Shown: positions 1 to 6,771 of the stretch, piece by piece
Layout of the letters: each line of letters starts with the position of its first letter
Numbering within the stretch: position 1 is the first letter of the stretch
Source of the DNA: JBBRGK01 sp036741355
Lineage (GTDB): Bacteria > Chloroflexota > Dehalococcoidia > CAUJGQ01
NCBI GenBank assembly: GCA_036741355.1
Contig: DAINSK010000052.1
Location: 1-23,811 of the forward strand
Direction: 5' to 3'
Length of the DNA: 23,811 bases
Position numbers and translations under genes: made by a program
Notes under the pieces: model-generated
Database searches by the model: none
What the model was told of the DNA's origin: nothing
The model's input: only the letters and a program-made list of their open reading frames with translations

Positions 1-216
1 GCATCGGCCGACGGCTGGACTATACGCGTTTACGATCCGACGTCGGGCAGCGATACCCTCGTCGGGAGCGGAACCCTGGGTGGCTGGACGCCCGACGGCG
101 GCTACCTGTACTACACGACGGACACCGGCTCCGGCCCTGCTATCTGGCGAGTGCGATCGGACGGCAGCAACAACCAGATGATTGCCGCCGGCAACTTTCC
201 GGATTGGGCGCCCTAA
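1..216 (+). CDS. C-terminal fragment of a TolB/PD40-like beta-propeller protein
   Basis: Frame 1 is open from the window edge to TAA at 214-216, giving 71 residues that end ...NFPDWAP. The fragment holds repeated beta-propeller blade signatures: 'WTPDGGYLYYTT' resembles the PD40/TolB blade motif (W/F-SPDG-xxL-x-F/Y), followed by 'IWRVRSDGS' and a closing 'PDWAP'. Such proteins are usually secreted or fused to other domains, and the N-terminal part that would decide this lies outside the window. The family is fairly clear from the blade pattern; the specific function is unknown. No gene follows closely, so it is probably the last gene of its unit. Confidence 0.6.
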   Translation, partial: ASADGWTIRVYDPTSGSDTLVGSGTLGGWTPDGGYLYYTTDTGSGPAIWRVRSDGSNNQMIAAGNFPDWAP

Positions 217-239
217 CGAGCGAGAGGATGAGTACGGGT

Positions 240-269
240 CACCGTTTTGCGTAGCCTACCTACACGGTG
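240..269 (+). terminator. Inverted repeat after the propeller gene, possible weak terminator
   Basis: CACCGT (240-245) pairs with ACGGTG (264-269), with an inner stem GTAG (251-254)/CTAC (260-263). It begins 24 nt after the stop of the upstream gene. There is no T-tract, so a terminator role is only a possibility. Confidence 0.3.
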
Positions 270-286
270 GCTCGGGGCATCGCCCA

Positions 287-385
287 GCGGTTGAAACCGC
301 GGGCTTGCAAGACGAAACCGCCCGCCGCCGGTTCCGGGAGCCGGCGCTGGCGGGCTTTGCTGTGTGAGCCCGCGACTTTAGTCGC
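287..385. repeat. Complex palindromic intergenic repeat (REP-like)
   Basis: Two 14-nt near-perfect palindromes bracket the element: GCGGTT-ga-AACCGC (287-300) and GCGACT-tt-AGTCGC (372-385). Just inside them GCGGGCTT (299-306) pairs with GAGCCCGC (366-373, one mismatch allowed), and the middle carries further GC-rich arms (CCGCCCGCC and GGCGGGCTT). The whole could fold into a branched cruciform or RNA. No transposase is present. The nested arrangement is like multi-copy REP/BIME-type elements, but copy number cannot be judged from this window. It occupies most of the 250-nt gap 217-466; the short ORFs across it look like by-products of the palindromes. Confidence 0.6.
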
Positions 386-466
386 CGGGCGGCGGTCGGA
401 TGCGACCAGCCCCCGGCGGCCGGCATCACGTTTCGCAACTCGCGAGAGGTTGCGCGGGGGATGTAG

Positions 467-1330
467 ATGGACGTGGCGGCTGCGCACGGCCGATGGCGGG
501 CCCTTTATGCACTTCGGGTCATCCACCCACTTCCGACGGTTGCCAACGCCCTGGCGGTGGGGATGTTCGCGCTCATCGCCCGCCATGGACATCCGCCTAT
601 TGGCTCCGTGTTGGTGCTGTTGGCGACGATAATCCTCATTCAGGGCTCGATTGGCGCCGCGAACGACGCGTTCGACGTAGACCTTGACCGTCTGAGCAAG
701 CCGTACAAGCCGATCGTGGCGGGCGCGATTTCCCGAAGGGCGGCGGTCGCCGTCGCAGGAATCAGCGCCATCGCCGCCTGTGCCGTCGCCGCGAGCTTCG
801 GAGTCGTCTCGTGGCTGCTCGCGATGGCGGGCCTCGCCTGCGGAATCACGTACGACGCTGGGCTCAAACGCACGCGGTTCAGTGTCCTGGCCTACGTTCT
901 CGCATTGCCGCTGCTGCCGCTTTGGGTTTGGGTTGCGCTGGACCGTTTTTCGTTGGGGCTGCTCTGGGTCTATCCATACGGGACATTGATCGGCATTTCA
1001 CTCTACCTGGGTAACACTGCCCCCGACATCGCTTCTGACACCGCCGCTGGAATAGCCGGAACCGCCCACCGCATCGGTCTCGCCCGCACCTTGATCTGTG
1101 CGTGGGGCTGCCTGGGACTCACCCTGGGACTTGGACCGATCCTCGCCGGCGTTGCGGGGCTCAACACGGGCCTGGTCGCCGCAACGTCGGCCGGCGCATC
1201 GCTCTGTCTGGTCGCGGCCGTACTGGTTTCGGTCGGCAACACCGACGCCGCCAGACTCCGAATCAGTTGGGTCCTCACGATCGCGTCGAGCCTGATATTC
1301 GCGCTGGGCTGGTTGACTGGCGCCTCATGA
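467..1330 (+). CDS. UbiA-family prenyltransferase
   Basis: A 287-residue, strongly hydrophobic protein with about eight predicted membrane helices. It has both Asp-rich motifs of UbiA prenyltransferases, which bind Mg-prenyl diphosphate: NDAFDVDLD (residues 66-74) followed by KPYKPIVAG, and a second DIASD (187-191) in 'NTAPDIASDTAAG'. The family transfers prenyl chains to acceptors such as quinone precursors, porphyrins or glycerol phosphates at the membrane; the acceptor here cannot be read from sequence. The ATG at 467 directly follows an in-frame TAG (464-466), so it is the first possible start. A GGGGG run lies 6 nt upstream. A minimal start-stop ATG-TAG (461-466) precedes it. A geranylgeranyl-reductase-like gene at 7253 hints at shared prenyl-lipid chemistry, but they are not in one operon. 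Confidence 0.85.
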   Translation: MDVAAAHGRWRALYALRVIHPLPTVANALAVGMFALIARHGHPPIGSVLVLLATIILIQGSIGAANDAFDVDLDRLSKPYKPIVAGAISRRAAVAVAGISAIAACAVAASFGVVSWLLAMAGLACGITYDAGLKRTRFSVLAYVLALPLLPLWVWVALDRFSLGLLWVYPYGTLIGISLYLGNTAPDIASDTAAGIAGTAHRIGLARTLICAWGCLGLTLGLGPILAGVAGLNTGLVAATSAGASLCLVAAVLVSVGNTDAARLRISWVLTIASSLIFALGWLTGAS

Positions 1331-1381
1331 CGCGAACGGGGTCAGGGCTCCGCTTCGTTCTCCCTAACTGGTTCCATCACC

Positions 1382-1387
1382 TACAAT
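1382..1387 (+). promoter_or_regulatory. Possible -10 box for the DUF3105 gene
   Basis: TACAAT at 1382-1387 lies 43 nt before the ATG at 1431, in the 100-nt gap after the UbiA gene. The best -35 (TTCTCC, 18-nt spacer) is poor, so this is a weak call. Confidence 0.3.
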
Positions 1388-1430
1388 GTTTCGGGTCGCG
1401 GCGGTGAGGCGGTCCGTCAAAGGGGAAGCG

Positions 1431-2327
1431 ATGAGTCGAGAGCAACAGCGCCAAAACGCGCGCGACCAAAAGAGAATCGAACAGCGAAAAAAAGCACGCC
1501 AGGCGTCAGCGCGTCCGTCACAGCCGCAACTAAAGAAGCGTCCGGGCGCGGCCCATCCGGCAGCTAGAAGCTTCGCGACCGTGCCTCAGCGGCGCAGCCG
1601 GCTGCCGCTGCCGCACTGGTGGCCCTGGGCCGCGGCCGTCGCGGCGCTGGCGATCATCGTTTTGCTGTTTTTCCTGGTCGATCCGCTCGGCCTGTATAGT
1701 CCGCTTCCCGGCAAGAAAATGCCGGCGCAGGGCAACAACCACGTGCAACCGGGCGGCACGCACGTCGTGTACAACACGAACCCACCGACGTCCGGGCCGC
1801 ATTTTGACACTGTTCCACGCCGCGGCATCTACACCACCCCGTTCGCCACCGAATTCTTGCCGCACTTTATCGAACACGCGGGCGTGGAGGTGAGTTACAA
1901 CAACTCGGCCTCTCCCGACGTGGTAAAGAAACTGACGGACATCGTCAACGCGGAGCTCGACCGCGGCGCGGGCCAGGTCTTACTCTCCCCGGTTCCGGAT
2001 ATGCCCTGTCAGGTTGCGCTGACGTCCTGGCAGCATATCCAGACGTTCGGTGCGTCCAATTGTCAGCCCGGCTCCGTTGGCCACGATTTCGATCCGAAGT
2101 CCGGCAAGGATGTCGGCATCGTCAAGACATTCGTCGAACGCAATCAGTGCGCGTACGATCCTGAGGGGATTTGCGGCAGCAAGCACGGAGAGCTGAATAC
2201 TGCTGCGACACCGCGCCCGGGCGAGCCGACCGTGACGGCATCGCTCGGCACCGCGACCCCGGGTGCCGGCCCTCCGGCAACTCCGGCGCCGGCTCCGCTC
2301 GTACCCGGCGCAACCCCCGCTCCGTAA
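1431..2327 (+). CDS. Membrane-anchored DUF3105 domain protein
   Basis: A 298-residue protein in three parts: a very basic, Gln/Arg/Lys-rich cytoplasmic N-terminus (1-60), one transmembrane helix (about 63-83, WWPWAAAVAALAIIVLLFF), and an extracytoplasmic DUF3105 domain (about 95-230). The family hallmark is clear: 'YNTNPPTSGPHFDTVP', then 'LPHFIEHAGVEVSYN' and a late 'FVERNQCAYDPEG'. The tail (about 250-298) is low-complexity Pro/Ala/Thr. DUF3105 has no established biochemical role; conserved His residues and two Cys-containing segments suggest metal binding or a disulfide, which is inference. The ATG at 1431 is chosen over the in-frame ATG at 1386 because AAGGGGAAG lies just upstream and the usual basic N-terminus begins there. 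Confidence 0.8.
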   Translation: MSREQQRQNARDQKRIEQRKKARQASARPSQPQLKKRPGAAHPAARSFATVPQRRSRLPLPHWWPWAAAVAALAIIVLLFFLVDPLGLYSPLPGKKMPAQGNNHVQPGGTHVVYNTNPPTSGPHFDTVPRRGIYTTPFATEFLPHFIEHAGVEVSYNNSASPDVVKKLTDIVNAELDRGAGQVLLSPVPDMPCQVALTSWQHIQTFGASNCQPGSVGHDFDPKSGKDVGIVKTFVERNQCAYDPEGICGSKHGELNTAATPRPGEPTVTASLGTATPGAGPPATPAPAPLVPGATPAP

Positions 2328-2338
2328 AGGAGCGATGG

Positions 2339-2374
2339 ATGCATCAGGCGCCGGCTGACCGAGGCGAGGGCTGA
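2339..2374 (+). other. Possible 11-residue leader ORF overlapping the next gene
   Basis: AAAGGAG (2326-2332), the best Shine-Dalgarno in this gap, sits 6 nt before ATG 2339. That ATG opens an 11-codon frame (MHQAPADRGEG) ending in TGA at 2372-2374, which overlaps the ATG of the next CDS (TGATG). This geometry would allow translational coupling. A second ATG at 2335 gives only 7 codons. Whether it is translated is unknown. Confidence 0.3.
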
Positions 2375-2718
2375 TGGCCGGACGCCCGGTCATGCTCGTC
2401 CACGCGCGTGTTCGGCCTTCTGTGCTACCCGAATTCAAGCGGTGGCACGGTACTGTGCATGTGCCCCACGTACTGGCCATTCCAGGCATCATCGAATATC
2501 GCGCGCTTCTGCCCGGTCCGCTCGCTCTGCCGGGGACGCCGAACGTACTCAGCGCGTTTGTATTTGAAGACGAGAGCGTCATCCAAAAGGCGCTGCGGAG
2601 CCCCGAAGCGGCGCTCGCGACGCGGGATTGGGAGCGTTGGAGCGAGTACGTGCGCGGCCTTTCGATCCAGATCTATTCGGCGTTTGACGCCCACGCCAGC
2701 GTGCGGCATCTCAGCTGA
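2374..2718 (+). CDS. Small protein, likely dimeric alpha/beta-barrel (DUF4286/EthD-like)
   Basis: A 114-residue soluble protein. Its first half, 'VMLVHARVRPSVLPEFKRWHGTVHVPHVLAIPGI', has the pattern of ferredoxin-like dimeric barrels (EthD, DUF4286, ABM families): a beta strand, then a helix ending in an 'xWHxxxHVPxVLxIPGI' segment that carries conserved His residues, then a second strand. Its size (about 100-115 aa) fits these families. These proteins bind or modify small molecules and have no single activity, so no function is assigned. An in-frame stop at 2356-2358 makes 2374 the first ATG. A weak GAGGG precedes it, and it may instead be coupled to the leader ORF ending at 2374. It follows the DUF3105 gene by 46 nt, probably cotranscribed. 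Confidence 0.6.
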   Translation: MAGRPVMLVHARVRPSVLPEFKRWHGTVHVPHVLAIPGIIEYRALLPGPLALPGTPNVLSAFVFEDESVIQKALRSPEAALATRDWERWSEYVRGLSIQIYSAFDAHASVRHLS

Positions 2719-2736
2719 TCGGCAGACGCGAGTTTG

Positions 2737-3588
2737 TCAGTCGGCGCCAGATTGCAGCGGCGCTGATTGGCGAAGAAACGTCGGCGTGAACCTGCGTCGG
2801 AGGCCCTCCGGGGCGCGGGCCAGGGCGCAGGCGGCGACAAGACCGATACAGCAGACGGCGAGGCCCGCCACGGCGTCGAGTACGAAATGGTTGGCCGTCA
2901 TGACGACGCCGCCAAGCATGAGCGCCGGCAAGACCGCTGCGATGATGACGCCAAATATGTTTCTGAGCGCGAGAGCCACCGCCAGGCCGATCAGGAATGC
3001 CCAGCCGAAGTGCAGGCTCGGCATGGCGGCGAAGGGATTGACGAACGGCTTCAGAGACTCCGCCTGATAGCTGACGTTGCTGTACTCGCGCATGGTGTCT
3101 TCGAATCCGTAAGCGGGGGACGACAGCGACGTTACACCGTACTCCTGGTAGCCCGACGCGGTCATAAGACGAGGCGGCGCCACCGGGTACGTCGCATAGA
3201 CGAGGAGACCGATGAGCGCCGACACAAGGAAGGCGTTACGGATCAGGTGGTATTGTCGCCGGTGGCGGAAGAATAGCCAGAAGGCCGTCACGGCGATCAC
3301 CGGCGCGTGCAACCAGAAATAAACGTAATTCCAGAACCGCGTGGCCATTGCGCTACCGTGAATTGCCCGCTGCCACTGCGGTTCCCAGAACATGCCGAGG
3401 CGCTTTTCCAGATCGATCACGTCGCGGGCGTGCAGGAAAGCGAAGGCGGGCCGGTTCACGACGTTGCCGCGAATCAAGAAATAGATCAACAGACAGGCGC
3501 CGACGATGCCAAACTCGATGATGCCCGGATGACCGAGAACCCAGGCAGCCGGACTGGTGCCAGTTTTGCGCCGCTCCGCGACATTCAT
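2737..3588 (-). CDS. PAP2-superfamily membrane phosphatase/phosphotransferase
   Basis: A 283-residue polytopic membrane protein with about six predicted helices. It carries the phosphatidic-acid-phosphatase-type 2 signatures: 'YPVAPPR' (134-140), 'AAMPSLHFGWA' (187-197; core PSLH at 190-193) and 'TANHFVLDAVAG' (231-242; catalytic-type His234 and Asp238). The YPxAPPR plus AxMPSLH combination is typical of the Aur1/inositolphosphotransferase-like PAP2 branch. It probably acts on a lipid phosphate or phospholipid head group at the outer membrane face; the substrate is not readable. The frame is open to 3651, but the start at 3588 is preferred: no Shine-Dalgarno precedes it and a perfect TATAAT lies 6 nt upstream, which predicts a leaderless mRNA starting at this ATG. 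It is convergent with the upstream plus-strand genes. Confidence 0.85.
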   Translation of the reverse strand: MNVAERRKTGTSPAAWVLGHPGIIEFGIVGACLLIYFLIRGNVVNRPAFAFLHARDVIDLEKRLGMFWEPQWQRAIHGSAMATRFWNYVYFWLHAPVIAVTAFWLFFRHRRQYHLIRNAFLVSALIGLLVYATYPVAPPRLMTASGYQEYGVTSLSSPAYGFEDTMREYSNVSYQAESLKPFVNPFAAMPSLHFGWAFLIGLAVALALRNIFGVIIAAVLPALMLGGVVMTANHFVLDAVAGLAVCCIGLVAACALARAPEGLRRRFTPTFLRQSAPLQSGAD

Positions 3589-3594
3589 GGCGCG

Positions 3595-3600
3595 ATTATA
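3595..3600 (-). promoter_or_regulatory. Leaderless-type -10 box of the PAP2 gene
   Basis: On the minus strand TATAAT (3600 to 3595) is followed by CGCGCC and then the ATG at 3588, putting the predicted transcription start on or next to the start codon. No classical -35 is seen. Directly upstream lies a tandem TCAAAGG-TCAAAGG followed by TGAACGG, about 18 nt from the -10. Confidence 0.65.
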
Positions 3601-3670
3601 GCATCCGTTCACCTTTGACCTTTGAGACTTCACATGGCCGGCGCACCTCATGTTCGCGGTTTCGCCACAC

Positions 3671-3698
3671 GTTACCGCGCAACGCGGACGGGTATACT
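3671..3698 (+). promoter_or_regulatory. Probable promoter of the CocE-hydrolase operon
   Basis: TATACT at 3693-3698 with a poor -35 (GTTACC, 3671-3676, spacer 16). It would start transcription near 3705 and give a leader of about 70 nt before the ATG at 3778. Confidence 0.45.
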
Positions 3699-3777
3699 CT
3701 GCGTCTGAGCGCCAACATTTCGGTCAAGTGAGTTAAGACGCGGCGCTTGTCGCACATCACCGATGCGGGGGTATCCG

Positions 3778-5658
3778 ATGACTGCAGTATCCGAACAAAG
3801 GGACGTACGTACCGGCCGCGCCGGTAGCTGGCAGCAATACGACGCGCTGCCGGATCGCGACGTCATGGTCGGGATGCGCGATGGGGTGAAGCTGGCGACC
3901 GACGTCTACTTTCCCGCGCTCGATGGCCGGGCGGTGGGCACAGCGTGGCCCGTCATCCTGGAGCGCACGCCGTACAACAAGCTTCGGAACGACCTGGTAG
4001 GAGTGGGCCGTTTCTTCGCGCGGCATGGCTACATTACGGTCATCCAGGACGTGCGTGGCCGGTTTGGCTCAGGAGGGGAATGGTATCCGTTCGCGCTTGA
4101 AGGCGAGGACGGCGTAGACACCGTAGAATGGATTGCGGCCCAGCCCTGGTGCGACGGCAAGGTAGGGACGATCGGACTCTCTTATAGCGGCAGCGACCAG
4201 ACGGCGATCGCAACATTGGCGCCAAAGGCGTTGGCGGCCCAGTTCGTCAGCGAAGGGATGTCCAACTACCACAGGAGCGCCATGCGCCAGGGCGGCGCCA
4301 TGGAGTTGCGCTTTCTGATTTATGCCTTTCACATGGCCCAGTCGTCGCCCGAAGCGATGCGGGATCCGTTCCTGCGCGGCGCGCTGGAGCGCGCGCGGGC
4401 GGACGTTCGCACTTGGCTGGGCAAGATGCCGTTGCGTGAAGGGGTCACGCCGCTGCGGCTGATACCGTCGTACGAACGCTGGGCCCTGGACGTACTCACA
4501 CACGGCGACTATGACGACTACTGGAAGAAACACCGCGGCTACGTCGCGGACGAATTCTACGACCAGCACGCCGACGTGCCGCTACACCTGTTGAGCGGTT
4601 GGTACGACTCATACGCCCGCTCCGTGACCGAGAACTACATTGCGCTCAGCAAAATGAAGCGCGGCCCCGTACGGCTGATCATGGGTCCGTGGGTACACGG
4701 CGTCGCCACGATGGCGCAGTCGTGGGCCGGCGACGTCGACTTCGGCCCCGACGCGCCGCTCGACGACTACAACGGTTATCGGTTGCGCTGGTTCGATCGC
4801 TGGCTCAAAGGACTGGAGACCGGCGTGGAAAGTGACGCTCCGGTTCGGATCTTCGTCATGGGGGGCGGCAGCGGACGGCGCAACACCGAAGGACGGCTCG
4901 ACCACGGCGGCCACTGGCGTGAAGAGGACGAATGGCCGCTCGCCCGTGCTCAAAACACTCCCTTCTACCTCCACGACGACGGCGTTCTCAGCCCGAGTGC
5001 GCCCGCAGAATTCGCTCCTCCTTCGACGTATCGCTTCAGTCCGTTGGACCCGGTTCCGACAGTCGGCGGCAACATCTCTGTTGGATACGACGTGATGCCA
5101 AACGGCGGCTTCGATCAGCGCGGGGCGCCATGGGTGTTCGGCGCCAAGGACATGCTTCCGCTCTCTGCGCGCAGCGACGTGCTCGTATTTCAGTCCGAAC
5201 CGCTCGATCGGGCAGTCGAGGTCACCGGTCCGCTCGAAGTACGCTTGTGGGCGTCGTCCAGCGCAGCGGACACCGATTTCACAGCCAAACTGATCGACGT
5301 GTATCCGCCGAGCGCCGACTACCCGGAAGGCTACGCGTTGAACATCAGCGACAGCATCATCCGAGCCCGCTACCGGAACGACCGCACAAAAGCGGAGCTC
5401 ATGAAGCCCGGCGAGATCTGCGAGTTCACCATCGTTCCCTATCCGACGAGCAACGTGTTCGCCGCGGGTCATCGCATTCGTCTCGACATTTCGAGCAGCA
5501 ACTTCCCGCGCTTTGACGTCAATCCGAACACCGGCGAGCCGCTCGGCAAGAGCCGCCGCATTGTGATCGCCGACAACACGATCTATCACGACGCGACGCA
5601 TCCCTCGCACATCATGTTGCCTGTAATTTCCGCGGAACTGAGCGATCGTGCCGTCTGA
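3778..5658 (+). CDS. CocE/NonD family alpha/beta hydrolase (X-Pro dipeptidyl-peptidase-like)
   Basis: A 626-residue protein with the S15-type hydrolase architecture: N-terminal alpha/beta hydrolase domain (about 25-350) and C-terminal jelly-roll (about 370-620). The opening 'VMVGMRDGVKLATDVYFP' and 'VILERTPYNK' are typical of the family. The nucleophile motif is GLSYSG (Ser135), followed by acid 'LLSGWYDSYARS' and the His in 'IMGPWVHG'. Members hydrolyse esters or amides (cocaine esterase, glutaryl-7-ACA acylase, Xaa-Pro peptidases), so the substrate is open. No signal peptide is seen. The ATG at 3778 is chosen over in-frame 3763 because GGGGG (3767-3771) lies 6 nt upstream. It overlaps the next gene by 11 nt, so the two are almost certainly translated together. 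Confidence 0.88.
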   Translation: MTAVSEQRDVRTGRAGSWQQYDALPDRDVMVGMRDGVKLATDVYFPALDGRAVGTAWPVILERTPYNKLRNDLVGVGRFFARHGYITVIQDVRGRFGSGGEWYPFALEGEDGVDTVEWIAAQPWCDGKVGTIGLSYSGSDQTAIATLAPKALAAQFVSEGMSNYHRSAMRQGGAMELRFLIYAFHMAQSSPEAMRDPFLRGALERARADVRTWLGKMPLREGVTPLRLIPSYERWALDVLTHGDYDDYWKKHRGYVADEFYDQHADVPLHLLSGWYDSYARSVTENYIALSKMKRGPVRLIMGPWVHGVATMAQSWAGDVDFGPDAPLDDYNGYRLRWFDRWLKGLETGVESDAPVRIFVMGGGSGRRNTEGRLDHGGHWREEDEWPLARAQNTPFYLHDDGVLSPSAPAEFAPPSTYRFSPLDPVPTVGGNISVGYDVMPNGGFDQRGAPWVFGAKDMLPLSARSDVLVFQSEPLDRAVEVTGPLEVRLWASSSAADTDFTAKLIDVYPPSADYPEGYALNISDSIIRARYRNDRTKAELMKPGEICEFTIVPYPTSNVFAAGHRIRLDISSSNFPRFDVNPNTGEPLGKSRRIVIADNTIYHDATHPSHIMLPVISAELSDRAV

Positions 5659-6304
5659 GCGCCTCGAAATTCCCTGTGGCGACATAAAGCTCGAGGGGCT
5701 GATTGACTTCCCGCAGGATCGAAGCGGCCCGTGCCCGGCCGTCGTGGTCTGTCACCCGCACCCATTAATGGGCGGCGATATGTTCAACGACGTCGTGGGA
5801 ACCGTTTGTAAAGCGCTGCTCGCCCGCGGTATTGCGGCGTTGCGCTTCAACTTTCGCGGGGCCGGCGGCTCGGGCGGCGAGCATGCCGGGGGCTACGGCG
5901 AGCGTGAAGATGTTTGGGCAGCGCTCGACCACCTTCGCGGTCGTGCCGACATCGCAAAGGCTCGCCTGGGCCTCGCGGGGTACTCGTTCGGCGCGGCGGT
6001 GGCGCTAAATGCCGGCATTGCCGCGGGAGTTAAGGCGCTGGCGGCGGTTTCGGTCCCGCCACGACTCGTCGACTTTACCGCGCTGCAGGGCTATGAGATC
6101 CCGGTGTTGCTGATCGCCGGTGACCGCGACCAGTACGCTCCTTCGCAAGAGGGCCAACAGCTCGCGATAGCAACAGGCCCGCTCACCACATGCACGATCG
6201 TGCTCGGTGCCGACCATTTCTGGTACGGGCACGGCGGCGAACTGGCTAAGGCCGTCTCGGACTTCTTCGCGAACTTTCTGGCGGTACAATCGGCTGAACG
6301 GTGA
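5648..6304 (+). CDS. Small alpha/beta hydrolase (dienelactone hydrolase/COG2945-like)
   Basis: A 218-residue single-domain alpha/beta hydrolase starting at GTG 5648, inside the end of the CocE gene. The opening 'VVVCHPHPLMGGDMFNDVV' and the segment 'LRFNFRGAGGSGG' match the COG2945 type (predicted hydrolases of about 210 aa). Putative triad: Ser113 in GYSFGA, Asp in 'IAGDRDQYAP' (159 or 161) and His190 in 'GADHFWYG'. No signal peptide, so it is likely cytosolic. Its position between a CocE hydrolase and two hot-dog proteins suggests one catabolic or lipid-related pathway, possibly acyl-ester or thioester breakdown; this is inference. The following gene starts within 15 nt. Confidence 0.85.
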   Translation: MPSERLEIPCGDIKLEGLIDFPQDRSGPCPAVVVCHPHPLMGGDMFNDVVGTVCKALLARGIAALRFNFRGAGGSGGEHAGGYGEREDVWAALDHLRGRADIAKARLGLAGYSFGAAVALNAGIAAGVKALAAVSVPPRLVDFTALQGYEIPVLLIAGDRDQYAPSQEGQQLAIATGPLTTCTIVLGADHFWYGHGGELAKAVSDFFANFLAVQSAER

Positions 6305-6318
6305 GGGAGGGGCGTCGA

Positions 6319-6771
6319 GTGCTGGAGGAAGGGTCATTGATCACGCCCGAGCTGCGTGCCGCGGTCGGTTCTCGAACGGAACCGCGTACGTTTCCAATCG
6401 ACCGCCAGGTAGCCGCCAGGTTGGCTGAGGCGCTCGACGAGGATCCTGCAACGATCTTAGGCGAGGAGTTTGCACCGCCGTTCTACATTGTCGCTTTCGA
6501 AACCCAAATGGCGCCCGCGGCGCTGCCGGGCGCCGGGGGTGGAGGTGTGCTCGCCGGCGACGAGTGGGAGCTGATGCGTCCCCTGCGCTGGAATGAGCGC
6601 ATCACCGGCACGGGCAACGTTGCCGATGTCTACGAGCGATTCGGAGGGCGCCACGGCCAGACGTTGTACCTGCGCTATGAATGGGTATTCGTCGATCGCG
6701 AGGGCGAGTTGGTGGCGAGAGCGAGCCGGATCATGGCCCGCTTCGGCTCCGAGACCGTGGAAGCTCCATGA
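6319..6771 (+). CDS. FAS1-like / MaoC N-terminal-type hot-dog protein
   Basis: A 150-residue protein of the MaoC_dehydrat_N (FAS1-like dehydratase) group: 'PELRAAVGSRTEPRTFPID', an 'EFAPPFYIVAF' segment where the family has APPTF, and 'LAGDEWELMRPLRWNERITGTGNV', matching the usual 'GxxEWExxRPLRxGD'. Such subunits pair with a second hot-dog subunit to make a hydratase/dehydratase acting on acyl-CoA or acyl-ACP. The GTG at 6319 is chosen over in-frame GTG 6301 because GGAGGGG (6306-6312) sits 6 nt upstream. Its stop overlaps the next start (ATGA at 6768-6771), as expected for obligate partners. The partner lacks the usual catalytic pair, so activity of the complex is uncertain. Confidence 0.75.
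   Translation: MLEEGSLITPELRAAVGSRTEPRTFPIDRQVAARLAEALDEDPATILGEEFAPPFYIVAFETQMAPAALPGAGGGGVLAGDEWELMRPLRWNERITGTGNVADVYERFGGRHGQTLYLRYEWVFVDREGELVARASRIMARFGSETVEAP

Noticed and set aside
287..385. CRISPR array
   Set aside because: The repeats are nested palindromes, not evenly spaced direct repeats, and no cas gene is present.
182..687. Several short frames on both strands over the palindromic repeat
   Set aside because: They arise from the GC-rich inverted repeats; no start has a Shine-Dalgarno and the peptides are Arg/Ala-rich.
2408..3276. Plus-strand frames of 219 and 169 codons over the 2374 gene and PAP2 gene
   Set aside because: They overlap supported genes, are highly Arg-rich and have no family pattern.
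4609..5685. 358-codon open frame antisense to the CocE hydrolase
   Set aside because: It mirrors the codon pattern of a clearly conserved hydrolase, has no recognisable domain and is rich in Arg/Val/His, as expected for an antisense frame in GC-rich DNA.
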